A stretch of 64,000 nucleotides of DNA from Pirellulales bacterium (GTDB taxonomy: Bacteria; Planctomycetota; Planctomycetia; Pirellulales; JAEUIK01): assembly GCA_019694455.1 (NCBI GenBank), contig JAIBBY010000014.1, positions 34,985-98,984 on the forward strand. The letters run 5' to 3'. A program made the translations under genes and the position numbers. The stretch's first letter is position 1, and each line of letters opens with the position of its first letter. Shown here piece by piece: positions 9,157-18,389 of the stretch. Below the pieces are notes generated by a model. It did not search any database. It worked only from the letters and a program-made list of their open reading frames with translations, and was not told the origin of the DNA.

Positions 9157-10752
9157 ATGATTGTCAGGCATCAGACAAGGGGAATGTTCAGGGCGCTGGC
9201 CGCGACCTGGTTTGCGGCGGCCTTGATCCAGGGTGCGGCCTGGGGCGGCGAGCGGTTCGTCTCGGTTTCTGGCACGAGGTTTCTGGACGCGGAGGGGCGA
9301 CACCTGTTGTTGCACGGCGTCAATGTCGTCGACAAAAGCGCCGCTTGGAAACAGTACGAGTGGCTGGACGAGTCCGGCTATGCGGACATGAAGTCGTGGG
9401 GGTTCAACTGCATCCGGCTAGGGTTCACCTGGGCCGCGGTGGAACCGGCCCCCGGAGAGTACAACCCGCAATGCCTCGCGGAATTGGACAAGCGGGTGGC
9501 GTGGGCGGCGAAGCATGGGCTGTATGTCGTTCTGGACATGCACCAGGATTTGTTCAGCATGAAGTTTTCCGACGGCGCGCCCGAGTGGGCCACGCTGACC
9601 GACGACAAGCCGCACACCACCCTGGGCGCTGTGTGGAGCGATGCCTACTTCACCAGCCCGGCGGTGCAGCGGGCGTTCGATAATTTTTACGCGAACAAGC
9701 CGGGGCCGGGCGGGATCGGTCTGCAAGATCGCTACGCGGGGGCATGGAAGTTTCTGGCGGAGCACTTCGCAAACCATCCCACCGTGATCGGCTATGACCT
9801 GATGAATGAGCCGTTCGCCGGGAGCCTGGTGACAAAGGGTTTGTTGCAAATTGTCAGGCAGGTCGCGGCCGAGGGCGCCGACCCCAAGGGCGCGTCGACA
9901 TCGGCAGTGTTAGAGGTGATGACGCAATGGGGAACTCCGGAAGGACGCTCCAAGATTCTGAAAAAGCTGGACAATCCAGAGGTCTATGGACGCGTCCTGG
10001 ATGCGGCTCAACCGGTGTTTGAGGATTTTGAAAGAACGACGTTGACCGCGCTATTTCAAAAGGTCACCGACGCGATCCGGCAAGTTGATCAACAGCACAT
10101 CATCTTTCTGGAAACGAGCGGCGCATCGAATATGGGCGTGCGCAGCATGATCGAGCCGATGAAGACCGCCGACGGCGGGCGCGATCCGCTACAGGCATAC
10201 GCGCCGCACGGCTATGACCTGGTGACCGACACCGCGGAGGTGGCTTCCGCGTCCAACCCGCGCGTGGAACTGATCTTCGCGCGGCATGGCGAAACGCAAC
10301 AGCGTTTGGAGATGCCGATGCTGGTGGGCGAATGGGGCGCGTACTACGGCGGCGCCGAGGCGGCGCTGCCCGCCGCCCAGTTTGTCTGCCGCCAGTTCGA
10401 GAAACTCTTGTGCGGCGACACCTATTGGTCGCTGGAGAAGAACTTCGCCGAGCAGCCAGTGTTGCAGGTGCTGTGCCGACCCTATCCGATGAATGTCGCG
10501 GGCACGATTCTGGCTTACGAAGCGACTCCCGCCGCGCGCAAGTTCACCTGCACCTGGACCGAGGACGCCGGCGCCAAGAGTCCCAGTCGGTTCTATGTTC
10601 CCGCCTCGTTTGATCCGACGAAGGAGCGGATCAAACTGGAACCTGCCGGCCACGGCTTTCAGATCGAACCGGTTGCCGAAGGGTGCGAGAACGTCTATCT
10701 GACCGTTCCGCCGGCGGGCACAAGCGCCGAGCGGCGACTGACGATCGAGTAG
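9157..10752 (+). CDS. Glycoside hydrolase family 5 protein (endoglycoceramidase-like)
   Basis: A 531-residue protein with an N-terminal signal peptide (FRALAATWFAAALIQGAAWG). An internal ATG at 9184 would give a tidier leader and is a possible start. The GH5 pattern is clear: FLDAEGRHLLLHGVNVVD, then GFNCIRLGFTWAAVEPAPGE, then LYVVLDMHQDLFS. The acid/base glutamate is in YDLMNEPFAG (near residue 217) and the nucleophile in MLVGEWGAYYGG (near 392). The DMHQD block and overall length resemble endoglycosylceramidases and related GH5 subfamilies, which cleave sugar-lipid or beta-glycan bonds. It acts outside the cytoplasm; the substrate is unproven. Confidence 0.9.
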   Translation: MIVRHQTRGMFRALAATWFAAALIQGAAWGGERFVSVSGTRFLDAEGRHLLLHGVNVVDKSAAWKQYEWLDESGYADMKSWGFNCIRLGFTWAAVEPAPGEYNPQCLAELDKRVAWAAKHGLYVVLDMHQDLFSMKFSDGAPEWATLTDDKPHTTLGAVWSDAYFTSPAVQRAFDNFYANKPGPGGIGLQDRYAGAWKFLAEHFANHPTVIGYDLMNEPFAGSLVTKGLLQIVRQVAAEGADPKGASTSAVLEVMTQWGTPEGRSKILKKLDNPEVYGRVLDAAQPVFEDFERTTLTALFQKVTDAIRQVDQQHIIFLETSGASNMGVRSMIEPMKTADGGRDPLQAYAPHGYDLVTDTAEVASASNPRVELIFARHGETQQRLEMPMLVGEWGAYYGGAEAALPAAQFVCRQFEKLLCGDTYWSLEKNFAEQPVLQVLCRPYPMNVAGTILAYEATPAARKFTCTWTEDAGAKSPSRFYVPASFDPTKERIKLEPAGHGFQIEPVAEGCENVYLTVPPAGTSAERRLTIE

Positions 10753-10899
10753 CCGATTGGTGAACTGCGTCCCCCGGATGTGAATTTACCTGTGCGGGCG
10801 GATTGCCGTTTCCTGGCATACTCCGATCAAGTCGCACCGCGCCAACAAGACCGCCCGCGGAGAGAGGAAATCGTACCCGTACTGCGATTCGCATCGGAG

Positions 10900-12477
10900 T
10901 TACGGTGTCAATTTCACTTCGACGCGTTGAATTTCAAACGACGCCTCATCGCCGTTGGCGACCTTGATTTCATGCGTTCGCGACGGCGCCCAGGGACTGG
11001 CCGGAATCCGATATGTCATCAGCGAAAGCCCGTTGTTCGTTTCCGACTGTTCCACGAAGTCGCAAGGCTTTCCATCCCAGAAAACCAATGGTCTCACCGG
11101 TGGCGTGTCCGCTTCGGCGGCGACGCCAATCATCACCTCGCGGCGCCAATCGCTGGGTGGTTCTGAGCCAAGCTGCATGCTGAAACTCGCTTCCTTGCCC
11201 GTCGCCGGCAATGGCGGTTGGTAGGCTTCGCTCGGCGCCACGATATCGCGATAAGTCACGCCAATCGACCGCGGAACTTCGCGCACCGCAGCCAGTGAAG
11301 TCATGGCCCGCAGCGTGGCTTGATACGCCGGCTTCGCCAGCGTGCCAGGAAAATAGTTGAAGAGATAAACCGCATCCGCGCCGTCTTCGAGCACCAGCGC
11401 CGCGGCCCCCTGGGCGAGTTCGGACGAGACGAGTTCCGCCGGGCCGCCCGGCATCGGCCGATAAAGCACTTCCAGACCGCCAACCAGCGTCACTTTGGCT
11501 TGGCCCAACTGCTGTCGCCACTCAGCAATGCCCATGCCGAACTCGAGCGTGGCCCAGCGCGGAGTGACCACCAGCAGATCGATGAGCCCCTGCTTCGCCC
11601 ATGTGCCCACGTCCAGCCCCATGCCTTGCGCCGTTTCTGGTCGCGACGGCGCCCGCACACCAAGCCGGATGGGGTGTCCCCGTTTGACGGCGGCTTCATC
11701 AATCCGCTGCCGAACTTCGTGCAGCCACGCCGTGAGGATCGGCGCCCCTTCCTGTTCCTGGTCCGCGCTAAACAAGTACGGCTCGCGCATGAAATCCAAC
11801 TCCAGGCCATCCACGTCATAGCGTTCCAATGTCTCCTCGATGAGCGCCATGAAGCAATCGCGCACTTCGCGCCGGGCATAATCCAGGCAACTGGCGAAGT
11901 AGCCCGTGCAATTTTGCCGGCGCAGTTGCGGGTTCTCGACCCAGAAACTGCCGTGGAAAGGATGAGTCGGAATGTCGTTGTAGTGGCAATCGTTCATCCG
12001 CAACGAAATCCACGGCGACATGCCACGCTGCCGGCATCGCGCGATCACGCGCGCCGGATAATCCACACCCTCCCGGTGAACCTGCAACATGTTGCCGATC
12101 CCGCGGCGATAGGCGGACGCCTGCTCCGCCGGAATGGGCTTCAAAATCGGCTGATCGTCCGGTCCCGCGGGATCGTAACCATCCCAGAACGCCTCCCATG
12201 CCTGGCTTCGATAGTTGGTCTTTCGGGAGTTCGTATTGCAGAAGAACACCGTCACGCCGGCATCGGCAATTTCATCCACGTAGCGATCAATCAATTCCCC
12301 AGATTGGCCGGCGGGAATTTCCGTCGCAAAAAAGAATTGGGTGCAATCCTGGTTGTAGTAGAGTTGTCCGCCGGGCGGGGCGCCGAGAGCAGCGCCGGCG
12401 AACCACCACAGAGCTAGCGCGAGCACCGGTATCAGGTTCGCGTTCTGCTGTACAGATAATCGAGTTTGCGAGTTCAT
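10900..12477 (-). CDS. Exported TIM-barrel glycosidase-like protein
   Basis: Read from ATG 12477 the protein has 525 residues and a signal peptide (NLIPVLALALWWFAGAALGA). The frame is open 65 codons further upstream, but that part is Arg-rich and unlike protein. The core shows the layout of GH10-like/DUF187-type barrels: ELIDRYVDEIADAGVTVFFC, then SPWISLRMND, then RYDVDGLELDFMREPYLFSA, where the D-x-E-x-D cluster is the probable active site, then KQGLIDLLVVTPRW. A small beta domain follows. Such proteins are abundant in planctomycetes and lack a known substrate. It is convergent with the GH5 gene. Confidence 0.8.
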   Translation of the reverse strand: MNSQTRLSVQQNANLIPVLALALWWFAGAALGAPPGGQLYYNQDCTQFFFATEIPAGQSGELIDRYVDEIADAGVTVFFCNTNSRKTNYRSQAWEAFWDGYDPAGPDDQPILKPIPAEQASAYRRGIGNMLQVHREGVDYPARVIARCRQRGMSPWISLRMNDCHYNDIPTHPFHGSFWVENPQLRRQNCTGYFASCLDYARREVRDCFMALIEETLERYDVDGLELDFMREPYLFSADQEQEGAPILTAWLHEVRQRIDEAAVKRGHPIRLGVRAPSRPETAQGMGLDVGTWAKQGLIDLLVVTPRWATLEFGMGIAEWRQQLGQAKVTLVGGLEVLYRPMPGGPAELVSSELAQGAAALVLEDGADAVYLFNYFPGTLAKPAYQATLRAMTSLAAVREVPRSIGVTYRDIVAPSEAYQPPLPATGKEASFSMQLGSEPPSDWRREVMIGVAAEADTPPVRPLVFWDGKPCDFVEQSETNNGLSLMTYRIPASPWAPSRTHEIKVANGDEASFEIQRVEVKLTP

Positions 12478-12731
12478 GGTGCTGTAAGGATTCTGAGTGA
12501 AGGTGATAGCGCACGTCGTACTCGGCGACATCCGTCCTTGGCGGCGCCCACCATCTTGACCTGTGCGCTGGCGGGCTTCCAGCCCGACGTGTTGCGTCTG
12601 ATGGCAGGGGAGTTTCCCTTGTCGGCGCGAGTCGCCATTGCCACTGGTTCTCAACGGCCGCCGCGCCGGCACCCTTCGCTCGTCATGCTATCCCTGCAAT
12701 AGTCACCCAATCGATGGCGCGGCCAATGCGG

Positions 12732-13178
12732 CTATTCAAGGGGCAACGGGGGTGTCTCGACCGAGACATAATAAGCGTCGTTGCGCCCGAGCGGGCCAAT
12801 GAATTCTTTGCTGATGATCTTGCCAACATAGCTGCCATATCCGTCGGCGTTGAGAAATACGTCGCTCGACCAGGTTTGCCCTGTGGATGAATCGGTCCAC
12901 GAGTAGGCGATCTTGTAGGAATCATCCTGCGGCGAGTAACGCACGTCGGAGACCTTGGTCGCGATCGAGGCCAAGGTCGTGCGTTTCTCGAATTGACGCG
13001 CGACTTCCTTGGCTGACAGCGGACGAGTCGTGCTCAGTTCGTGTTTCAGACTGTTCAACTCCCGTTGCGTTATGACCTGCATGATAATCAAACAGACCAC
13101 GGTCATGCACAGCAGCAGGGAAGCGATGGAGAATTGAAAGCGGGGCCTGTGGCTGGTTGAGGAATTCGTTTCGCTCAT
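12732..13178 (-). CDS. Small membrane-anchored protein of unknown function
   Basis: A 148-residue protein from ATG 13178 (MSETNSS); an upstream ATG at 13211 is possible but adds only a poor extension. Residues about 14-36 carry the stretch RFQFSIASLLLCMTVVCLII, a membrane span of a type seen at the start of many planctomycete proteins. A short coiled region follows (QRELNSLKHELST), then a soluble domain of about 90 residues. No catalytic motif is visible. It lies directly beside the left copy of the 187-bp repeat, so in the ancestral layout it was the neighbour of imuA, transcribed divergently from it. Confidence 0.7.
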   Translation of the reverse strand: MSETNSSTSHRPRFQFSIASLLLCMTVVCLIIMQVITQRELNSLKHELSTTRPLSAKEVARQFEKRTTLASIATKVSDVRYSPQDDSYKIAYSWTDSSTGQTWSSDVFLNADGYGSYVGKIISKEFIGPLGRNDAYYVSVETPPLPLE

Positions 13179-13232
13179 CAAGTCGGCGCCAATCTGAAAA
13201 AAAGTTGGCAAGCAGTTCCGCGCGCATTCTCT

Positions 13233-13419
13233 CCCCCAACAGCGCGCGATTCAACCAGCGCGCTGGCGATGTGAGTTTCCGCCCCCGCCAAACCCAGCTT
13301 GACATCAAATACTGTTCATAAGTATAGTATCTGCCAGAAGGTGCTAGCAGTGCTATCGCGCGATGAACAGACGCAATTTCTCCGTCAACGCTTGCGGCAA
13401 ATCGAGGCCCCATCGCCGG
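13233..13419 (+). repeat. Left copy of a 187-bp direct repeat (duplicated imuA promoter region)
   Basis: Aligns base for base with 19818-20004 over 187 bases without gaps. I see two differences: A versus G at 13309/19894, and T versus C at 13372/19957, the latter a silent Phe codon change. Both copies begin at the run CCCCC and end at GCCGG. The repeat contains the imuA promoter, a LexA-like box, the ribosome site and the first 23 codons of imuA. Everything between the two copies is the three-gene island plus 133 bases upstream and 9 bases downstream of it. Confidence 0.95.
13299..13329 (+). promoter_or_regulatory. Duplicated imuA promoter with LexA-like SOS box (left copy)
   Basis: TTGACA at 13299-13304 and TATAGT at 13323-13328 are separated by 18 bases. 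The SOS-box-like element TACTGT-N8-ATAGTA occupies 13310-13329 and covers the -10 hexamer. It is identical in these parts to the copy in front of the intact imuA. It points into a 34-codon stub and then antisense into the 3' end of the helicase gene. Confidence 0.7.
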
Positions 13420-13454
13420 TGGTCATTGCTAATACCCACCAATCCCGAGTTTGA
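13350..13454 (+). pseudogene. imuA 5' stub left by the insertion
   Basis: Starting at the same GTG as intact imuA, the first 23 codons (VLSRDEQTQFLRQRLRQIEA and three more) match the real gene. After the repeat boundary at 13419 the frame runs 11 further codons through island sequence and stops at 13454, inside the end of the helicase gene on the opposite strand. The same ribosome site AGAAGG precedes it. It could yield a 34-residue peptide but no RecA-like domain. Confidence 0.85.
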
Positions 13455-16293
13455 AGTTTAAGTCATCCGAAATTGCTTCGGGTAGCGGCACTCCAGCGCC
13501 GGATTCGGCCGTAATCAGTCGGGCAACTTCATCCTGCCCCATCACGACTCGGAACCAGCGCTCGCGGTCTGACATTACCTTGTATTGCCGTTCGTCGGCC
13601 GTGCCCGCGAGGTACGGAAGGTAGACCTTGATCGGCTGGAGCCCCTCCGCTTTGCATCCGAGTCGGTCTAAGCGGCCGGAACGCTGCTCAATGGTGCTGG
13701 GGTTCCAGTCGAGGTCGTGATGAATGACGTGGCGACAGAACCTCTGTAGGTCCACACCTTCTCCCATGACCTGGCTGCAGACCAGGATGTCCGGAAAGAA
13801 CGGGGTGTTGAACGCGCGCATCAATCGTGCGCGCGCCTCTCGGCGTGTCGTGCCCATCGCTACCTGGACATTTGCAAGCGTCACCCGTCCCGAATCCGAC
13901 TCATCTCCTTCGTCGTCATTGGCCTCCACACGAATGGCCCCGGTCTGGGTTCGTATTGCCGCCTCCAAATACGACTGCCGCTCGTCGCTGGAGCAGCACT
14001 CCGTTAAGAGTCTGATGAACCCGTCGAACTTTTGATGCCACGACACCCCGGATGCATCCTGGTGTGCCATCATGATCGCGACCGCGTCGTCAGGCTTTAC
14101 CGAATCCAGTTCGGAAAGGGGAAAGCAGCGAGCCAAGGTTGTCGAGACGCGGAGAAACCGCCGCATGACTTCGACGAGCGTCGTGCGTTGTTCTTCGCTG
14201 GCCTGGACGGACTCGAGCGCCGCCTCGTGCGATTGAACAATCTGTCCAAGCGCGGAATCAATGGCGCGTCGTCCGGGAGAATCCGAATCATCGAAGTACC
14301 GCTTTTGAATTCGTCCCAGGAGTTGCTGGACTCCACCAGGCTTTACTTCTTGCCCCGACTCTTCGAGCCGTCGTATCGTCACATCCAGAAGGCGTTTCTC
14401 AATCTCCCCGCTGATATGAATCCGCAGCGCTCGACATGTCTGCCGGTAGAACGCGAACACAAGCACCTTTTCGCCGGCCTCCCACAAATCGACGACTCGT
14501 TGAACCGTCGAGTCGATCTTGGGGTGTGTTGCGCCACTGCATTGATTCAGTGCGCGGTCGAATTCTTGTAAATACCAGCGCGAATGGGTCATTTCGACCA
14601 TCGCCGTTAGCGCTGCGTCCTGATCGTCTTTGCCGTGCTCGCGGCTTTTTCGTGTGAATCGAAATGCCTCATACGATGAACACAGCGCTTCGCCGAGCAA
14701 ATCCTGCCCGGCGCTAACCGCACTGCGGGCCGCCAGGAAGAACGGCCGCAACTGCTCCTGGGGCACGGGCAAACCGCACGGGACGCCTCCTCCGTTGGCG
14801 GCCGAGCCGTCGAGGCGTTCCCGACGTGCGATGACGGTGTCGTTCCAATGAACTCCCTTGTTGTGACGCACCACCCACGGCCGAATCGCCTGTTGCGCAG
14901 CGTCCCGAGCGACTCGAGCCGCCTGATTGGCATCCACCACCGCACGCTGGCGATGGGTCAACGATTCGCGAGGGGCTGCCGAAATCCGCTTCCACCAATC
15001 CTGGACCTCACCGTCACAGTCCTCGTCGCGCAATCGGCTCCAGCTTCGTTGCAAGGCAATGGCGGTGCGCTGGCTTTCGTTGAGACGGTCTCGGAGGCCA
15101 TCCATTTGACCGATGAACTTATCACGCTCGCCCAACACGCCAGCATCCCACCGCACATCGCCAAACCGTCTGAGAACGGAAACCAGTTCGTGATGTCCGA
15201 GTTGAAACGGCGTCGCGGTAAGGAACAACATGCGGTCGAAGGCGTGCGCCATCGCTCCATCCCCTGTGCGCAGGTCTCGCTCGGAATCGGGAGACTGAAG
15301 TTGTCGCGCCAGCGATGTACCGGGATTCTTCAAGTGATGCGCTTCGTCCATGACCAGGAGCGGCGAGCGCCAGCGAGCTTGGGCTAGCAGATCTCGCCAA
15401 AGCGATTCCTCGGCTTGCCGCAGGGCGCTACGAGCCGCATTAAGGCGCTCCGATACCCGCTCTTTGCCGCCGCGCTCACGAACAGGCATTTGTTCCAGCG
15501 CGCTCGCTAGCGGCTTGAGGTCGATTCTGTGCAGTGCCCGCGATACCAATTTCGGAACCGGGTCGTCCGCAAGGTGGCGTCGCTCATTTCGCACCGCGCT
15601 GTTGTACGTGTCTTTCCAGGTCGACGTGTCGGTCCTGAGCAGCTGTTGCCAAAGGTCTTCCCCCCAGTCGTGAGCCCGTTCCTCTCCGACCGCCCAGAGA
15701 AGTTCACCCAGGAAGCGATGGATTTGGTTCTTCACCTGAATCAAACGGCTGGCCTTGCCCCGGCCATGTCGGCGCAGCGTCTCGGCAATCAATGCCAAGC
15801 GAATCCATTTGTCAGTCTGTCGCCGGGCCATCGCGCCTTGCGCTAAGAAGATAAGATGGCAGCGAGTGCGGGGCGGATCATCAAGCAGCTTCATGAGGTC
15901 GATGCTGTGGCGTGCCACTCCATATCGCACGCATTGCGGCTTGGCTAGGTCCTTCGGTAAAGCTCCTTCGCGTTGCACTGGGCGGCGATCATCGAGATAC
16001 AGTTCACAGAACGTCTTTAAATCCTGCTCCCACTTGTCGACGAGATTGGCGGGAACCATCACGATCACGGGGCCACGGGGACTTTGCTTGGCAACGCTGT
16101 AGGAAATAGCCAAGGCAACGAATGTCTTACCCATGCCGACTTCATCAGCCAGGATGACTCCCGGTTGCGATTGTAGGCGGCACAGAATCTCTTCGACTTC
16201 AGCCCGTTGGCGCTCTTGGTCGGCTTTGGGAACGCGGGCATTAAGCTGTTTTCCCAACAGCAGCTCTGACGGCGATCGGTGGTTGTCGTTCAT
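13429..16293 (-). CDS. SNF2/DEAH-type helicase of a putative defence operon
   Basis: 954 residues from ATG 16293, chosen because it overlaps the nuclease stop codon by ATGA; an ATG three codons earlier (16302) is the alternative. Superfamily 2 motifs: Walker A LADEVGMGKT (residues 49-57), motif Ia VIVMVPANLVDKWEQDL, DEAH at 316-319 in PLLVMDEAHHLKNP, motif III LFLTATPFQL, and C-terminal motifs VLVFAFYRQT, DILVCSQVMGEGVDLQRFC and IEQRSGRLDRLG. The tail LPYLAGTADERQYKVMSDRE is typical of RapA/SNF2-like helicases that move on double-stranded DNA. About 260 residues separate motifs I and II, which is unusually many and may hold an inserted helical domain. It probably works with the nuclease encoded before it. 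Confidence 0.88.
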   Translation of the reverse strand: MNDNHRSPSELLLGKQLNARVPKADQERQRAEVEEILCRLQSQPGVILADEVGMGKTFVALAISYSVAKQSPRGPVIVMVPANLVDKWEQDLKTFCELYLDDRRPVQREGALPKDLAKPQCVRYGVARHSIDLMKLLDDPPRTRCHLIFLAQGAMARRQTDKWIRLALIAETLRRHGRGKASRLIQVKNQIHRFLGELLWAVGEERAHDWGEDLWQQLLRTDTSTWKDTYNSAVRNERRHLADDPVPKLVSRALHRIDLKPLASALEQMPVRERGGKERVSERLNAARSALRQAEESLWRDLLAQARWRSPLLVMDEAHHLKNPGTSLARQLQSPDSERDLRTGDGAMAHAFDRMLFLTATPFQLGHHELVSVLRRFGDVRWDAGVLGERDKFIGQMDGLRDRLNESQRTAIALQRSWSRLRDEDCDGEVQDWWKRISAAPRESLTHRQRAVVDANQAARVARDAAQQAIRPWVVRHNKGVHWNDTVIARRERLDGSAANGGGVPCGLPVPQEQLRPFFLAARSAVSAGQDLLGEALCSSYEAFRFTRKSREHGKDDQDAALTAMVEMTHSRWYLQEFDRALNQCSGATHPKIDSTVQRVVDLWEAGEKVLVFAFYRQTCRALRIHISGEIEKRLLDVTIRRLEESGQEVKPGGVQQLLGRIQKRYFDDSDSPGRRAIDSALGQIVQSHEAALESVQASEEQRTTLVEVMRRFLRVSTTLARCFPLSELDSVKPDDAVAIMMAHQDASGVSWHQKFDGFIRLLTECCSSDERQSYLEAAIRTQTGAIRVEANDDEGDESDSGRVTLANVQVAMGTTRREARARLMRAFNTPFFPDILVCSQVMGEGVDLQRFCRHVIHHDLDWNPSTIEQRSGRLDRLGCKAEGLQPIKVYLPYLAGTADERQYKVMSDRERWFRVVMGQDEVARLITAESGAGVPLPEAISDDLNFKLGIGGY

Positions 16294-18389
16294 GTGCGGC
16301 ATTGTTCCACCACCCGTGCCCAGAAGCCTTTCAGGTCTGGCGATGCTCCGTCCAAGCATCCTTCGACCTGCTGATTGATCATGCCGGCCAGTTCGCCCAA
16401 GAAGGAACGAAAGACCTTGTCAAAGTCTGACTTTGGCAGCGCGTTGTCTTCCACTTGGTATTTGACTTCGCGCAGCACGATCAAGAAGTCCGCCAGCGTG
16501 AGAAGGGCCTCATCGCCATTCCCGTTGGCGTCCTTAAACTCATTCACGAGTCGCTGTGCAAGCGGCTCGATCCCGACCAACCCCCGAAGCCGCCACTCCA
16601 GGGCTTGTCGTCCCCACACGGGACGTTCGAGGTTGCACCGTAGTTGTGCAAGGACGCGTGCGCGGCGTCGGATGCGGTGCAAAAATGTCGTCTGCAAGTC
16701 GTAACGCCGGAGGGGGTCCAAATCAATCGGCGTCGCCGAGTCCAGATCGGTGTCGAAAAGGTCGGACGGCTGCTGTTGCTTAGCCCAAGCGCGAAATGCT
16801 GCGCTCGGATCGGTCGCCGCGAGGATCAGGAGCATGTCGTCAGCCGACATCTTGTCGAGTTGATCCGGCGGCGGGAGCTTTTGGCCATCTTGTACGTTCA
16901 ACGGCAAGAACGCCTCGGAGTCCCCCCAACAGACCAGCAACTTCTCCGGCGGCAGCACTGACTCCCAGGCGCACTCAATCACGGGTGGTTGTCCGTCGTC
17001 TCGCCACGCGGTTGCTGAAAACAGCTCGGGCGGCTTCCGGCCACATGCCAAGACTTTCCAGTCGTCTGGTAGCTCGCCCGCATCAAGTCGCAATTCCACG
17101 CGACGCGATTCGCCGGCCGAGTACGTGGCCGACAGGAATCCTGCCGGCAAGGAAATCGCCGTGGTCTGCTCCTCCTCGTGATCCAATTGGGGACCAAGCC
17201 ATTCGGCGCCCTCTGGATCTTCCAAAAACGCCACTTGTGGCCACACGGATTCTAACATCCCAACCTCCCGTCCGTACTCAACGCGATCGGCTATCGACAG
17301 TAGGTTCGCCTCGGCGTTGCAGTGGTTCCCCACTCCCATCCCCGCACACGTGAAGTTGGAAGAACCGATCATCATTGCCGAATACTGGTCGGCTCGGAGC
17401 AGCAGCAATTTGGCATGCCAAGGTCTGCGGTTCTTGTCGCCATCACTGTTAGGCAACGTGCCTATCCTAACGCTCCCCTGGTACGACGACGGTGTCGAAA
17501 GCAATGATTTCGGCGCGGCAAGTCGAGGTACCGCGTCACCTGCCTCCGCTTGGACGGCCGGTACGCAGAAAGTAAGTGATCGCGTCGTTCTCCTCGCCAT
17601 CTTTTCGCAGAGCGTGGCCGTAACGCGAGTTGCCCCATCGTCCCCATCAAAGAATGGCGACGCCGCCCAAGCTTCGTGTGGCGATCCGCCCCGCTCACGG
17701 CATGCCTGGACCGCCTGTTCGAGACTGCTGCGCGAGTCGTTTTTTCCGATGGGGGGCAGGGTGACGACGAGCTGTTGGCGAATCGCTCCTCCGCGACGAA
17801 CCGACTTCCAATCGCGTGTGTGGTTCTCAACGTTCGCCAAAAACTCGGTTGCTCGACGAACTGCGGGCGGACTACTGGCTGCTCCAGGAACCAACGTCAA
17901 CAGGTTCCGCAAGAAGTCGATTGCTTGGGCCAGTACCGCCGTGTCTCCAGCCTCCGGCCTTAGATCGACAGTTCCGGCGACTTCGAAGTTCGTCCGGTAT
18001 CCAGGCTCCGTCAGGTTGGCTGACGCCACGATGATGCGCGTGCAACGTGTCCAACTGAGCACACTGATCTTGGCGTGTTGTTTGCCGAATCGTATGCGGA
18101 CGGGAAGCACGTCCCAACGCAACGAATGTTCGACCCCTGCTTGCGTATAATCGACAAGCACTCCCGCATAGACCCCGCCCAATCGACTTTCTCGCTCCAG
18201 AAGAAACGCCAAATCCTCGCGATTGGGTTCCGATTCGATTTCCAGAAAGCGCGCCAAGCATTGCTCATCAAACAGTCCAGGCGCAAACGTGTATGTGGTG
18301 GCGAGGCATCCTAACGGATCGCCAGCGCCCGATGGCGGCCGCCACAGGTCAAGCATTGCACCGCTTGTGGGTTTCTTGCGCTTGCTCAT
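16290..18389 (-). CDS. Double-HKD phospholipase-D-family nuclease-like protein
   Basis: A 699-residue protein with both half-sites of a PLD active centre. The first is HAKISVL (His105, Lys107), followed by VASANLTEPGYRTNFE. The second is HAKLLLL (His325, Lys327), followed by MIGSSNFTCAGMG and Asn355. PLD-family proteins of this spacing in defence loci act as DNA nucleases (for example DrmC of DISARM and the Mokosh nuclease part). The C-terminal 330 residues are not recognised and may bind the partner proteins or DNA. The start ATG overlaps the upstream stop by ATGA and the stop overlaps the helicase start by ATGA, so all three products are likely made in fixed ratio. Confidence 0.85.
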   Translation of the reverse strand: MSKRKKPTSGAMLDLWRPPSGAGDPLGCLATTYTFAPGLFDEQCLARFLEIESEPNREDLAFLLERESRLGGVYAGVLVDYTQAGVEHSLRWDVLPVRIRFGKQHAKISVLSWTRCTRIIVASANLTEPGYRTNFEVAGTVDLRPEAGDTAVLAQAIDFLRNLLTLVPGAASSPPAVRRATEFLANVENHTRDWKSVRRGGAIRQQLVVTLPPIGKNDSRSSLEQAVQACRERGGSPHEAWAASPFFDGDDGATRVTATLCEKMARRTTRSLTFCVPAVQAEAGDAVPRLAAPKSLLSTPSSYQGSVRIGTLPNSDGDKNRRPWHAKLLLLRADQYSAMMIGSSNFTCAGMGVGNHCNAEANLLSIADRVEYGREVGMLESVWPQVAFLEDPEGAEWLGPQLDHEEEQTTAISLPAGFLSATYSAGESRRVELRLDAGELPDDWKVLACGRKPPELFSATAWRDDGQPPVIECAWESVLPPEKLLVCWGDSEAFLPLNVQDGQKLPPPDQLDKMSADDMLLILAATDPSAAFRAWAKQQQPSDLFDTDLDSATPIDLDPLRRYDLQTTFLHRIRRRARVLAQLRCNLERPVWGRQALEWRLRGLVGIEPLAQRLVNEFKDANGNGDEALLTLADFLIVLREVKYQVEDNALPKSDFDKVFRSFLGELAGMINQQVEGCLDGASPDLKGFWARVVEQCRT

